Below, one piece after another: positions 16,282 through 24,347 of a stretch of DNA of 28,596 nt. Within the stretch, counting starts at the first letter, position 1; each line of letters begins with the position of its first letter. Below the pieces are notes generated by a model, which ran no database searches, was not told where the DNA came from, and saw only the letters and a list, made by a program, of their open reading frames with translations. The translations under genes were made by a program, and so were the position numbers. The stretch is from OMOG01 sp041485845 (lineage in GTDB: Bacteria; Acidobacteriota; Terriglobia; Bryobacterales; Bryobacteraceae). The stretch covers positions 1 through 28,596 of the forward strand of contig JBGPKH010000029.1 of the NCBI GenBank assembly GCA_041485845.1, given 5' to 3'.

Positions 16282-19200
16282 TTAGAAGAATAGCTTCATA
16301 CCGATCTGCATGCGGCGCGGAGCGTTACCCTGCGTCGTCACTCTGCCGAAGGTGGCACTGGTGATGAGGTTGGTCGCCTGGCCCCACCGGACACGGTTGA
16401 GGAGGTTGAACGCCTCTCCGCGGACTTCCAGGGAGCGGCGCTCGCCGAAGCGGAAACTGCGGCCCAGAGCAACGTTCTCGTTGAAGTTCCACGGTGTACG
16501 GAGCTTGGGATTGTTGCGCGTGGCATTGCCGAACATGGCATTCAGCGTCGCCGTCGAAATGCCCGCGTTGAAGACGCTCTTGTCGTACCAGACGTCCTTG
16601 TTGGGATCGAACTTCGAACCGGAAACGGGAGCGCGCCAACCCTCATAAGAAGTGATGAACACGCGGCTGCCGGTGCCAATGGGGCTCGCGCCCGAAGCCA
16701 CGGTATCCGGAAAACCGGATTCGTAGCTCAGGAAGGACGAGAAAACCCAGTCGCCGACGATCATATTCACCGGCTTGTTGGAACTGAAGTGCTTGCCCTT
16801 GCCGAACGGCAGGTCGTAGGAGAACGAGGTGCGCATCACATGCGTCTGGTCGGTACCGGCCAGCGACTTATCAAGATGCTTGTTGAAGTGATCCAGGGCG
16901 CCGCCGCCGCCGATGGCCGCGGATTCGGAATCCGACAACTGCTTGGAGAGCACGTAAGATGCGAGCAGCGAGAGTCCGTTGGAGAAGCGGCGATCGAGTT
17001 TCACCACCAGGGCGTGATAGGTGGAGTTGCCGGCGCGCTCGCCAACCGAGGCGGGCTGGCCGCCGTTGGTATTGATCGCGCCGAATTGCGGGAAGGGGCT
17101 GAGCGCGCGCTGCACGGTGTGAGCGGTGAGGTTGCCGAAGCCGGCGTACGGAATCGGGATGTTGGCAAGGCGCGCAGCCGGGGAGTTGATGCTGCTGTTG
17201 AGCAGGGTGAAGCCATACTTGTCCAACAGCGACATGGGGATCTGGTTGAAGCGGTCCAGAGCACTGGCGATGTGGGTGCCCTTCTGGCCGGAGTAGCCAA
17301 CGGTGAGGGACATCGACGGCGTCAGCTCCTTCTGGATGTCGAGCGTCCAGGTATCGTTGGTGCCGGGACGGCCGGAATCGCTGCGCTGCCAGAAGGTGAC
17401 GTTGCTGTTGTTGTTCAGGGTCGGGTCAACGAAGGGCAGGCTGGCGGCGGAAGGCGGAAGGCCCTTGGAGCCCCACGGGATGCCCTTGTCGAGCGTGGTG
17501 AAGAAGTCATTGATGCTGTTGTCGGCGGAGCTGTAATTGGTGTTCAGGATGAACCCGTCGAAGTGGGTGCTGCCGCCGGTGGTTTTCACCGCGGAGAAGA
17601 TACGGCCGCCGGAGGCGCGGACGACCATGCCGCGGCCCGCGCGCCACACCACACCCAGGCGGGGACCGAGGGCCCACGGATAGGCATCGAACATATCGCC
17701 CGGAGTGCGTCCCGTTCCGGAGCCGCTATAGATCATCGCGCCAGGCAGGTTGCCGGCGCCAGGATTAGGCGCGGTCGGGTCAAAGTTGGCAAAGCCGTCG
17801 ATCTGGCCCGTGCTCAGGTCTTCCCATGATTTCAGGCCGGTGAAGGCGCCGCCGTGGATCGGCATGGTGTATTCGTAGCGCAACCCGATGTTGATGGTGA
17901 GATTGGGGCGCACGCGCCAGTCGTCCTGCAAATAGCCACCCAGGTAATTCCAGATCTGGCGGACCAGGCGGGGCGTTTCGAGACCGCCGCTGCTGGCGTA
18001 ACCGAGCAGGAACGAAGCGAAGGCGTTGCCGGAGTTCTGCGAAGTATCGCCGGGGGTGCTGGTGGCCTGATTGGAGAAGCCAAAGCCGCCGTTGGGACGG
18101 TGCTGGCCGTAGCCGTCCCACCGGTCATGAGTGTAGAAGAACCCGGTCTTGATGGTGTGCTTGTTGCGGATGAAAGTGACGTCGTCGGACACGTTGAAGT
18201 TACCGCCGGCATCGCCGCCCCAGAAGGCGCCGCCCCAGCCTGAGTAACCAGTGAAGCTCAATTGAGGCAGACCGCGATCGGGGCCCGGGACGCCCGGAAT
18301 CTGCAGCTTCTCGTTGAATTTGAAAGACGGATCGGCGGTGAGCATGATCCCGATTCCGGCTTCTTTCTGATAGCTGCCGCGGAACGTGTTGATGACGCGC
18401 GGGCTGAGGGTGGTATCCAGGCTGATGCGCAGCGACTGGCTCCGGGTCGTGGTCACCGCGCCGCCGTTGAACGGCATAGGCAATCCGGGAGGTCCGTCGG
18501 CGCCGAATCCTGCCACGTTCTGGCCCTTCAGATACAGCCCGGACAGGCGGTTCTTGGAGTTCAACGTGTGGTCGATGCGAATGCTGCCCTTGTCCCATGG
18601 CGAACTGGTGCTGCCGGAATCGGTGACGTAGTTGTTCACGGGGTCGCCGAAGGAGTTGCCGGTGTTAGTGGGCACCATGTTGGTGGGGCGGAGCGCGATG
18701 AAGCGCGTGGCCACGCCGCTGAACCGGTTCTGAGGAATCGTGTTGTTGGGGAACAGGTCTCGGACGTAGCCGGAGCCGCTCGGGGCGAGCCGGGTGCTGG
18801 CCGGATCGTAGATGGGGGCCATGACGCCGCTGCGGGTCCAGCCACGGAAATCGCACTGGTAGTTCGCAACAGTAGGAACCGTGAGAGTCTGGATGTTGCG
18901 GCCGGCGCGATTGCGGAATCCCTGGTAAGTGGCGAAGAAGAACGTTTTGTTCTTTCCGTTGTAGACTTTCGGGATGTAGACCGGGCCGCCAACGGTGCCA
19001 CCGAAATCGCTCTGCTTGAGAATCGGGGCCTGGGCGGCAAAGAAGCCGCGGGCGTCCATGGCGTTGTTGCGCAGCTCTTCAAACAAATTGCCGTGCACGG
19101 CGTTCGTGCCCGACTTGGTGGAAAACGTGACGGACCCGGAGGCGCGGCCGAACTCGGCCTTCATTCCATTGGTTTCCACGGTGAATTCACCGATGGCATC

Positions 19201-19827
19201 GATGGGCACGGAGGCAAGCGGGGCGCGCGCATCCTGATATAACGTGGACGCGCTGCTGAGCGGCTGGCCGTCCATCATCATTTCCCAACCGGAGGTCTGG
19301 CCGCCGCCGATGCGGAGGTTGCCACCACTCGTCTTGGTTTCGGGGGCGAGGAGCGCGAGCGAGACGACGCTGCGGATGGAGCCGTTCACGAACAGCGGAA
19401 TATCCTGCACCAGCTTCTCCTGGATGGTCGAGGCCTGGCGGGTGGTTTCGGTTTCGAGCGGTGAAGCCTGAGCTGTCACCTGCACAGATTCACCGACCGA
19501 ACTGATTTCCAGGACTATGTCCTGGCGCAGGGTGGCGCCGGAAGCGAGTTCGACCTGATTTCGAACGGCTTTCTTAAAGCCGCTGGCTTCGGCCTCGATA
19601 CGGTACAGACCGATTTGGAGAGCTGGAATGGTGTAGCTGCCGCCTTCGGAAGCGACGGTATTGGATGTGGTCCCGGTTTCGACGTGGGTTGCCGTGATTT
19701 TGACGCCGGGCACTACTGCTCCGGACGGATCGGTGACGACACCAGTCAAGGTACCGCGGTTAGTTTGAGCAAAACAGGCCGAAATGCCGAGAACGGCAAT
19801 CAACACGAACTGCGTCAACTTGGCCAT
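16282..19827 (-). CDS. TonB-dependent outer-membrane receptor with carboxypeptidase-regulatory-like domain
   Basis: The product is 1181 aa from ATG 19827 (minus), with AGGAG upstream and an immediate Sec signal (MAKLTQFVLIAVLGISACFAQ). A second in-frame ATG at 19929 has an even stronger AAGGAGAGGAG and would add 34 residues before the signal. Residues about 22-105 form the carboxypeptidase-regulatory-like beta domain (GTLTGVVTDPSGAVVPGVKI). Next come a plug domain (about 115-270, including FSTKSGTNAVHGNLFEELRN) and a 22-strand-type barrel ending RRMQIGMKLFF. This Oar/SusC-like layout is the usual large receptor of Acidobacteriota for oligosaccharide uptake. No SusD partner gene is seen. It starts the minus-strand cluster with an esterase, arabinofuranosidase and xylA, which points to arabinoxylan fragments as ligand (inference). 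A candidate operator lies upstream at 20076-20108. Confidence 0.92.
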   Translation of the reverse strand: MAKLTQFVLIAVLGISACFAQTNRGTLTGVVTDPSGAVVPGVKITATHVETGTTSNTVASEGGSYTIPALQIGLYRIEAEASGFKKAVRNQVELASGATLRQDIVLEISSVGESVQVTAQASPLETETTRQASTIQEKLVQDIPLFVNGSIRSVVSLALLAPETKTSGGNLRIGGGQTSGWEMMMDGQPLSSASTLYQDARAPLASVPIDAIGEFTVETNGMKAEFGRASGSVTFSTKSGTNAVHGNLFEELRNNAMDARGFFAAQAPILKQSDFGGTVGGPVYIPKVYNGKNKTFFFATYQGFRNRAGRNIQTLTVPTVANYQCDFRGWTRSGVMAPIYDPASTRLAPSGSGYVRDLFPNNTIPQNRFSGVATRFIALRPTNMVPTNTGNSFGDPVNNYVTDSGSTSSPWDKGSIRIDHTLNSKNRLSGLYLKGQNVAGFGADGPPGLPMPFNGGAVTTTRSQSLRISLDTTLSPRVINTFRGSYQKEAGIGIMLTADPSFKFNEKLQIPGVPGPDRGLPQLSFTGYSGWGGAFWGGDAGGNFNVSDDVTFIRNKHTIKTGFFYTHDRWDGYGQHRPNGGFGFSNQATSTPGDTSQNSGNAFASFLLGYASSGGLETPRLVRQIWNYLGGYLQDDWRVRPNLTINIGLRYEYTMPIHGGAFTGLKSWEDLSTGQIDGFANFDPTAPNPGAGNLPGAMIYSGSGTGRTPGDMFDAYPWALGPRLGVVWRAGRGMVVRASGGRIFSAVKTTGGSTHFDGFILNTNYSSADNSINDFFTTLDKGIPWGSKGLPPSAASLPFVDPTLNNNSNVTFWQRSDSGRPGTNDTWTLDIQKELTPSMSLTVGYSGQKGTHIASALDRFNQIPMSLLDKYGFTLLNSSINSPAARLANIPIPYAGFGNLTAHTVQRALSPFPQFGAINTNGGQPASVGERAGNSTYHALVVKLDRRFSNGLSLLASYVLSKQLSDSESAAIGGGGALDHFNKHLDKSLAGTDQTHVMRTSFSYDLPFGKGKHFSSNKPVNMIVGDWVFSSFLSYESGFPDTVASGASPIGTGSRVFITSYEGWRAPVSGSKFDPNKDVWYDKSVFNAGISTATLNAMFGNATRNNPKLRTPWNFNENVALGRSFRFGERRSLEVRGEAFNLLNRVRWGQATNLITSATFGRVTTQGNAPRRMQIGMKLFF

Positions 19828-20075
19828 ACAGGCTCCTAAGGCTGAGATTTTCGGTTTGCCTGCCGCACCACAATTCTGCCGGGTTTCGATGAAAGGCGAG
19901 TCCAGGCTGTGCGGCCGATGGAATTGCATGACTACTCCTCTCCTTCTTGGGCTCGCGCTGAGCCTGCAACGCGGACAGTAGAAAGGACCGGCGCTCCTGG
20001 CGCTTCCCTACGGAAGTCCAGTCGTCACAACTCCCCTCTGGTCTACGATAGGCTAACACGCCGCCGGCACCAAGC

Positions 20076-20108
20076 TAGGTTTGGTACGGTGTCTGGCGTG
20101 CAAACCTA
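20076..20108 (+). promoter_or_regulatory. Candidate operator, copy B (perfect TAGGTTTG-N17-CAAACCTA)
   Basis: This is a perfect 8+8 nt inverted repeat with a 17-nt spacer, located in the divergent region between the TonB receptor (minus) and the malectin regulator (plus). Its left half and spacer, TAGGTTTGGTACGGTGTC, match copy A (minus strand of 4725-4742) at 17 of 18 positions and copy C (24348-24365) at 14 of 18. The position, 109 nt before the regulator start and 147-249 nt before the receptor start, would allow control of both. Flanking parts of the 389-nt region (19828-20216) hold no gene and no other clear promoter consensus. Confidence 0.65.
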
Positions 20109-20145
20109 ATGGAATGTGGGTGTTTTGCTCATCGCGAAAGCTCGC

Positions 20146-20182
20146 CTTAACAGTTAGCCGCAGCCGTTGCGGCGCGGTTAAG
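20146..20182 (+). promoter_or_regulatory. Candidate second element (CTTAAC ... CGGTTAAG) with internal hairpin
   Basis: CTTAAC (20146-20151) and GTTAAG (20177-20182) form an inverted pair around a GCCGCA-GCCGT-TGCGGC hairpin. TTAACAGTTAGCC here matches TTAACCGTTAGCC at 4637-4649 in 12 of 13 positions. It lies 37 nt from the palindromic copy B, against 48 nt for the corresponding pair near copy A. It ends 34 nt before the regulator start codon, so it could equally act in the regulator's 5' leader. Function is unproven. Confidence 0.35.
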
Positions 20183-20216
20183 CCGACCGGGACCACTAAA
20201 GCCGAAGGGGTGTGAT

Positions 20217-21848
20217 ATGATTGCACTCGCCAAGGGAATGTGCGAGAACCAAACCGCGAAGCTGAACGAGTCCCAGGAGCGGGCTGTGCTGGCGGAGCTC
20301 AACCGCGTGCTGGAGAGTCCCGCGTTTCGCACGAGCAAGCGATGCCGGGAATTCCTTGAGTACATCATCGAGCATACAATCAGGGGTCCGGCCGGCGCTC
20401 TCAAAGAACGCTCGATCGGCGTAGAACTCTTCCAGCTTTCGCAGGACTTCGATACCGGCCAGCACACCATAGTGCGTGTGACGGCCAATGAGGTGCGCAA
20501 GAAGCTCGCTCAACATTACCAGGCTGAGAATGGTTCGTATCACCCGGTCAGTATCGATCTGCCGCCAGGGTCCTACTCCGCCGCATTCCGGTGGGAGACC
20601 CCGGCGGTGGAGGCGCCCGTCGCTCAGGCTGCGGACGCTCCAATCGCTGAGACGCAGGCTGCGGAGGCGCCTGCCGCCGGAACGCCACCGGGGCAAACGC
20701 ATCTTCCTTCGCCTCCGAACTGGCTCAGGCACGGGTTGATTGCCTGCGCTGTAGCCGTTCTGATACTCGTGGGCGCCTTTTCTATATGGCGGTGGCGGAC
20801 GGTGAGCCCTGCCACTGTCGATGCCAAGTCCACGCCCGGATCCAGCCCGGGTCCGGCGGTGACATCGGCCGTCGAGAATCTTCGGATGATCGCGGGCTCC
20901 ACCGCTCCTTACGTCGATCGCGGCGGGCGCACGTGGGGCCCCGATCGTTTCTTTTCCGGTGGCAATGTGCTCGTCCGGCCGTCCGAGAGGATCTTTCGAA
21001 CACTGGACCCCGACATTTACAGGCACCTGCGGAGCGGCGACTTTCAGTACGACATTCCGCTGCAGCCTGGAAACTATGAACTGCATCTTTTTTTTGCCGA
21101 GACTGGTTTAGCGGATTTCATCAGCGCGGAATCCAGTGGTGAAGGCCAGCGGCTCTTTCGCGTCTCCGCCAACGGGAATCCGATCCTGACTGCTTTCGAT
21201 GTGGTGGCGGATGCCGCCGGTTCCAACATCGCGGATGAGCGGGTATTCCGCAACATCTCACCAGCCGCGGATGGATTCCTGCACCTGAGCTTCAGTCCGA
21301 GGAGAAGCACGGCGATGATCAGTGGAATCGAGGTGCTACCGGTCGTCGCAGGGAAGGCAAAGCCGGTGCGAATTCGAGCCGGCTGGACCTCATCGTGGCG
21401 GGATTCCACCACGCAGGAGTGGCAGGCCGACTCCTATTTCCTGGGCGGAAACGCGTTGGTCCGCACCACGAATCCCGCTCAGGAGAGCAACTCAATCGCA
21501 CCCGACATGGCGCTCTACGGGAGCGAGCGTTGGGGGCATTTTTCCTACGCTGTGCCCGTTGCCGAGGGCCGGTATCGAGTCACTCTGAAATTCTGTGAAG
21601 GGCACTACGGAAAGCGCAACAGCGGCGCCGGCGGGCCCGGCAGCCGCGTCTTTGACGTCTACTGTAACGGCGTGGCCCTGTTGAGGGGCTTCGACATCAT
21701 GAAGGAGGCTGGCGGAGAAGGGCGCCCCATAGACCGCAGCTTTTCCGCGATTCGACCCAACGCCCAAGGCAAGATCCTGCTCACTTTTGTGCCTGTTGCG
21801 GGAATGGCGTGTGTGAACGGCATCGAAGTCGTGGACGATTCGAAATAA
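20217..21848 (+). CDS. Predicted transmembrane regulator: winged-helix-like domain, one TM segment, two malectin domains
   Basis: The product is 543 aa from ATG 20217, with GAAGGGG at 6 nt. Residues about 14-125 match a domain common in Acidobacteriota sensory proteins: SPAFRTSKRCREFLEYIIEHT, LKERSIGVELF, DTGQHTIVRVTANEVRKKL, and a final SIDLPPGSYSAAFRW. The Arg-Lys helix followed by a Gly-Ser-Tyr beta-hairpin recalls the winged helix of ToxR/CadC-type regulators. A Pro/Ala-rich linker follows, then one hydrophobic segment (about 172-192, LIACAVAVLILVGAFSIW). Outside lie two malectin domains (about 222-376 and 383-540), each with the pattern RAGG/W-D-x-FxGGNxLV, GxFxYxxPxxxGxYxxxLxFxE, RxFxVxxNG and a final xxGIEVxxx. 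Malectin folds bind sugars. Divergent from the receptor gene, it is well placed to sense imported oligosaccharides. DNA binding is inferred from the fold resemblance only. Confidence 0.82.
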   Translation: MIALAKGMCENQTAKLNESQERAVLAELNRVLESPAFRTSKRCREFLEYIIEHTIRGPAGALKERSIGVELFQLSQDFDTGQHTIVRVTANEVRKKLAQHYQAENGSYHPVSIDLPPGSYSAAFRWETPAVEAPVAQAADAPIAETQAAEAPAAGTPPGQTHLPSPPNWLRHGLIACAVAVLILVGAFSIWRWRTVSPATVDAKSTPGSSPGPAVTSAVENLRMIAGSTAPYVDRGGRTWGPDRFFSGGNVLVRPSERIFRTLDPDIYRHLRSGDFQYDIPLQPGNYELHLFFAETGLADFISAESSGEGQRLFRVSANGNPILTAFDVVADAAGSNIADERVFRNISPAADGFLHLSFSPRRSTAMISGIEVLPVVAGKAKPVRIRAGWTSSWRDSTTQEWQADSYFLGGNALVRTTNPAQESNSIAPDMALYGSERWGHFSYAVPVAEGRYRVTLKFCEGHYGKRNSGAGGPGSRVFDVYCNGVALLRGFDIMKEAGGEGRPIDRSFSAIRPNAQGKILLTFVPVAGMACVNGIEVVDDSK

Positions 21849-21911
21849 GCATTTCATTCTCCGCGGCCATTGAACTCCAGGACGCGACCACTTAATACAG
21901 CAAGGTTACGA

Positions 21912-22859
21912 TCACCTCTGACGTCGTTTCAGTATTTCCTCGATCTGCTGCCTCCCGACCGGCAGTTTATCGATATTCTCCTGCATCCAGCCAGTAAAAT
22001 CCGCCTCGATGGGCGCGGACCAGGCAGTGTCGATCTGGCCCGCAGTGTACTTCTTCTCACGCAGGCGCTGGTGGCCGAAGAGGTCGCGCAGGTGTGTGAT
22101 CTCCGAATACTGGACCACCTGTTCAGCCACTTGCGGCGGGATAAAAAGCACTCCGCCGTCGCGGCCGAGCACCACATCGCCAGGCATGACCGTTGCCGGC
22201 CCGATACGGATCGGGATGTTGATGCCGATCATGGTGGAATTCAGACGCGCCCCCGTGCCCAGCATGCCGAAATGGTGCGAGGGATCGTAGAAACGCACGA
22301 AGGCGGTGAAATCCTCCAACTCCTTCAGACCGTTGATGTCGCGCACCGCTCCCTCGTAAACGATGCCATTGTGGCTCTTGGCATAGATCGCGTTGCCGAC
22401 GTTATCGCCGATGGACGGCCCGTCCTGCTTCAGATCGAAGTGATCGCAGACGTAGACGTCGCTGGGTTGCAGCATGTCGACGGGCCAAGCGTTGGTGCCG
22501 CCGACGCGCCCGTCCTTCTTTCCCTGCTCCTCGATCACCCGCTCGATGTCCGGGCGGCCGGGGAGCCATTGCGCTGTCAGGGTGCGACCCACCAGCACCT
22601 TTTCGGGATGAATGACGAGCCAGCCGTCGGCGTATTCGTGATTGAAACCAGCGGTCCGTAACTGCGCCCACGCTTCTTCGAGCGTCACCGATTTCATGCG
22701 CTGCAAGATGCCGTCGGGCACTCTCGGACGGCCGTCCTCAAAGCGCTCGCCTTTCCAATCGGGGGTGTACTTGATGAGCAGTTCGCGACTGAGGATTCCA
22801 GGCTGTGCAAACGCCGAAACGGTACAAAAGGCCGCGAGAGACAGTGTCGCGAGACGCAT
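21912..22859 (-). CDS. Exported RraA-family protein (aldolase/decarboxylase-like)
   Basis: The product is 315 aa from ATG 22859 (minus), chosen for the signal peptide MRLATLSLAAFCTVSAFAQ and the GAGGAGAGGA lying in the end of the preceding gene. The RraA/HMG-CHA aldolase core occupies about residues 50-250. It includes GGTNAWPVDML, SIGDNVGNAIYAKSHNG, the catalytic Arg173-Asp174 of YEGAVRDINGL, and the closing PGDVVLGRDGGVLFIPP. Family members either cleave or decarboxylate 2-keto acids with a divalent metal, or inhibit RNase E. Export rules out the latter here. At 315 aa it is longer than the typical 160-230 aa, with extra N- and C-terminal segments. The start is 2 nt past the stop of the enolase gene, so the pair is translationally coupled and could act in sequence on a sugar acid. 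Confidence 0.85.
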   Translation of the reverse strand: MRLATLSLAAFCTVSAFAQPGILSRELLIKYTPDWKGERFEDGRPRVPDGILQRMKSVTLEEAWAQLRTAGFNHEYADGWLVIHPEKVLVGRTLTAQWLPGRPDIERVIEEQGKKDGRVGGTNAWPVDMLQPSDVYVCDHFDLKQDGPSIGDNVGNAIYAKSHNGIVYEGAVRDINGLKELEDFTAFVRFYDPSHHFGMLGTGARLNSTMIGINIPIRIGPATVMPGDVVLGRDGGVLFIPPQVAEQVVQYSEITHLRDLFGHQRLREKKYTAGQIDTAWSAPIEADFTGWMQENIDKLPVGRQQIEEILKRRQR

Positions 22860-22861
22860 GG

Positions 22862-24133
22862 TTATCCTCTCCTCGGCTCGAACCACGGCGTGCCGGGCAC
22901 CTGGGCTTTGCGCGCGGCGTCATCATTCATTTCGACTCCGATGCCTGGCCGTTCCGGCAATACGATGTAGCCCTTCTGGATGATTTCGCCTTCCTTCACC
23001 CAGTTGCGCCATAGCTCGAGCGAATCGATCCAGTGCCATTCCTCAACCAGGAAGTTCGGAATCGCCGCGCAGACGTGCGCGGTGGCCATCATGCCGATGG
23101 GCGACGTCACGGCGTGCGGCGCCACCGGCACGTAGTAGGAATGCGCCATGTCGGCGATCTTGCGAGCCTCCAGCAGCCCGCCACACTTCTGGAAGTCCGG
23201 CATGATGATATCGGCGGCGCGTTTTTCCAGAATCTCGCGGAAGCCCCAGCGCATGTAAACGTTCTCACCACAGCAGATGGGAGTGCTCGTGGAGGCCCGT
23301 ATGTCGCGCATGGCATCGATGTTTTCGGCCGGAACCGGTTCCTCCAGCCACATCAGCTTGAACGGCTCGAGTTCCTTGGCAACGCGTTTGCCGGTGCCCG
23401 CGTCATAGCGCCCGTGCATGTCGACGGCCAGATCGAAGTGCTTGGGATAAAGCTCGCGAGTGAAGGCAACCTTCGCAACCATGTGATCGATCTCGCCGTT
23501 CGACGCCGTCCAGTTCACGCGGTCGAAGCGGGCGGGATCGAGCGCGTCGTCGATATCCATCTTGGCAGCCGTGAAACCCATCTCCTGGATCTCCCGGATT
23601 CGTGCCTTGGAGCGGTCGTCGCCGGGGATCATCTCCCGCGCGCCGGAATCGCAGTAAACGCGCACGCGCTCGCGTACCTTGCCGCCTAGCAGTTGATATA
23701 CCGGCAAGCCCAGAGCCTTACCGGCAAGGTCCCAAAGCGCGATTTCGACCGCCGTCAGCGCGGTGACATACTGGCCGGACTGCGCGCCGGCGAAGATGCC
23801 GGAGGTGCGGATGCGTTCGAAAGCATTCTCGATATTGAGCGGGTCCTGGCCGATTAGCATGCGCGAGAACGAATTGATGAGCGGCACGTTGCCCATCGAA
23901 GCGTCGGTAGACTCGCCCTGACCGAAGATCCCCTGATCTGTGTAGACCCGGACATGCACCTGGTAGCCGTGCACCCGGACTTCAGCGGTGCGGATATCGG
24001 TGATCTTCAACTTAGGACGCCTGTATGGGGTGGTGGCATCCTGCACCGCCCGCGCGAGGGATGGCAGGCCAGCCATTCCCGCGATCGACAGCAATCCGCC
24101 CTTCAGCAGGGTTCTGCGATTCGGTTCTTCCAT
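22862..24133 (-). CDS. Tat-exported enolase-superfamily dehydratase
   Basis: The product is 423 aa from ATG 24133 (minus). GAGGTGA lies 8 nt upstream; the in-frame GTG at 24145 is part of that ribosome site and was not used. NRRTLLKGGLLSIAGMAGLPSLARA is a clear Tat leader. The enzyme core is intact: VHVRVYTDQGIFGQGE, VEIALWDLAGKALGLPVYQLLGG, AAKMDIDD near the Lys strand, metal ligands Asp238 (DMHGR), Glu264 (LEEP) and Glu290 (CGEN), acid-base His240 and His340 (PHAVTSPIG). Mannonate/gluconate/galactonate-type dehydratases have this set; the exact substrate is not readable. It is coupled to the RraA-like gene downstream, and a weak copy of the candidate operator lies about 215 nt upstream. It is the third enolase-superfamily gene of the window. 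Confidence 0.9.
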   Translation of the reverse strand: MEEPNRRTLLKGGLLSIAGMAGLPSLARAVQDATTPYRRPKLKITDIRTAEVRVHGYQVHVRVYTDQGIFGQGESTDASMGNVPLINSFSRMLIGQDPLNIENAFERIRTSGIFAGAQSGQYVTALTAVEIALWDLAGKALGLPVYQLLGGKVRERVRVYCDSGAREMIPGDDRSKARIREIQEMGFTAAKMDIDDALDPARFDRVNWTASNGEIDHMVAKVAFTRELYPKHFDLAVDMHGRYDAGTGKRVAKELEPFKLMWLEEPVPAENIDAMRDIRASTSTPICCGENVYMRWGFREILEKRAADIIMPDFQKCGGLLEARKIADMAHSYYVPVAPHAVTSPIGMMATAHVCAAIPNFLVEEWHWIDSLELWRNWVKEGEIIQKGYIVLPERPGIGVEMNDDAARKAQVPGTPWFEPRRG

Positions 24134-24347
24134 AAAGTTCTTCACCTCGGAAACCGTACTCTAAGTCAGTTGAAGCCCAAATACCAGCAAATCGGAAACG
24201 GTCTGGCCCGCGGGGAGGCGGGTGGCCAGGGCAAGCGCAGGGAGGCAGGCTGCGGTCTTCACGGTACACCTCCTCGTTCGAAACTGGGACCGGGGGCAAA
24301 GCCTTGGTCGCTTATCCGGAATAGTAGCGCCGATTCGGGGAGAATTC

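Noticed and set aside
24134..24145. GTG at 24145 as start of the Tat-exported enolase.
   Set aside because: This GTG is part of GAGGTGA, the ribosome-binding site of ATG 24133, and has no good site of its own.
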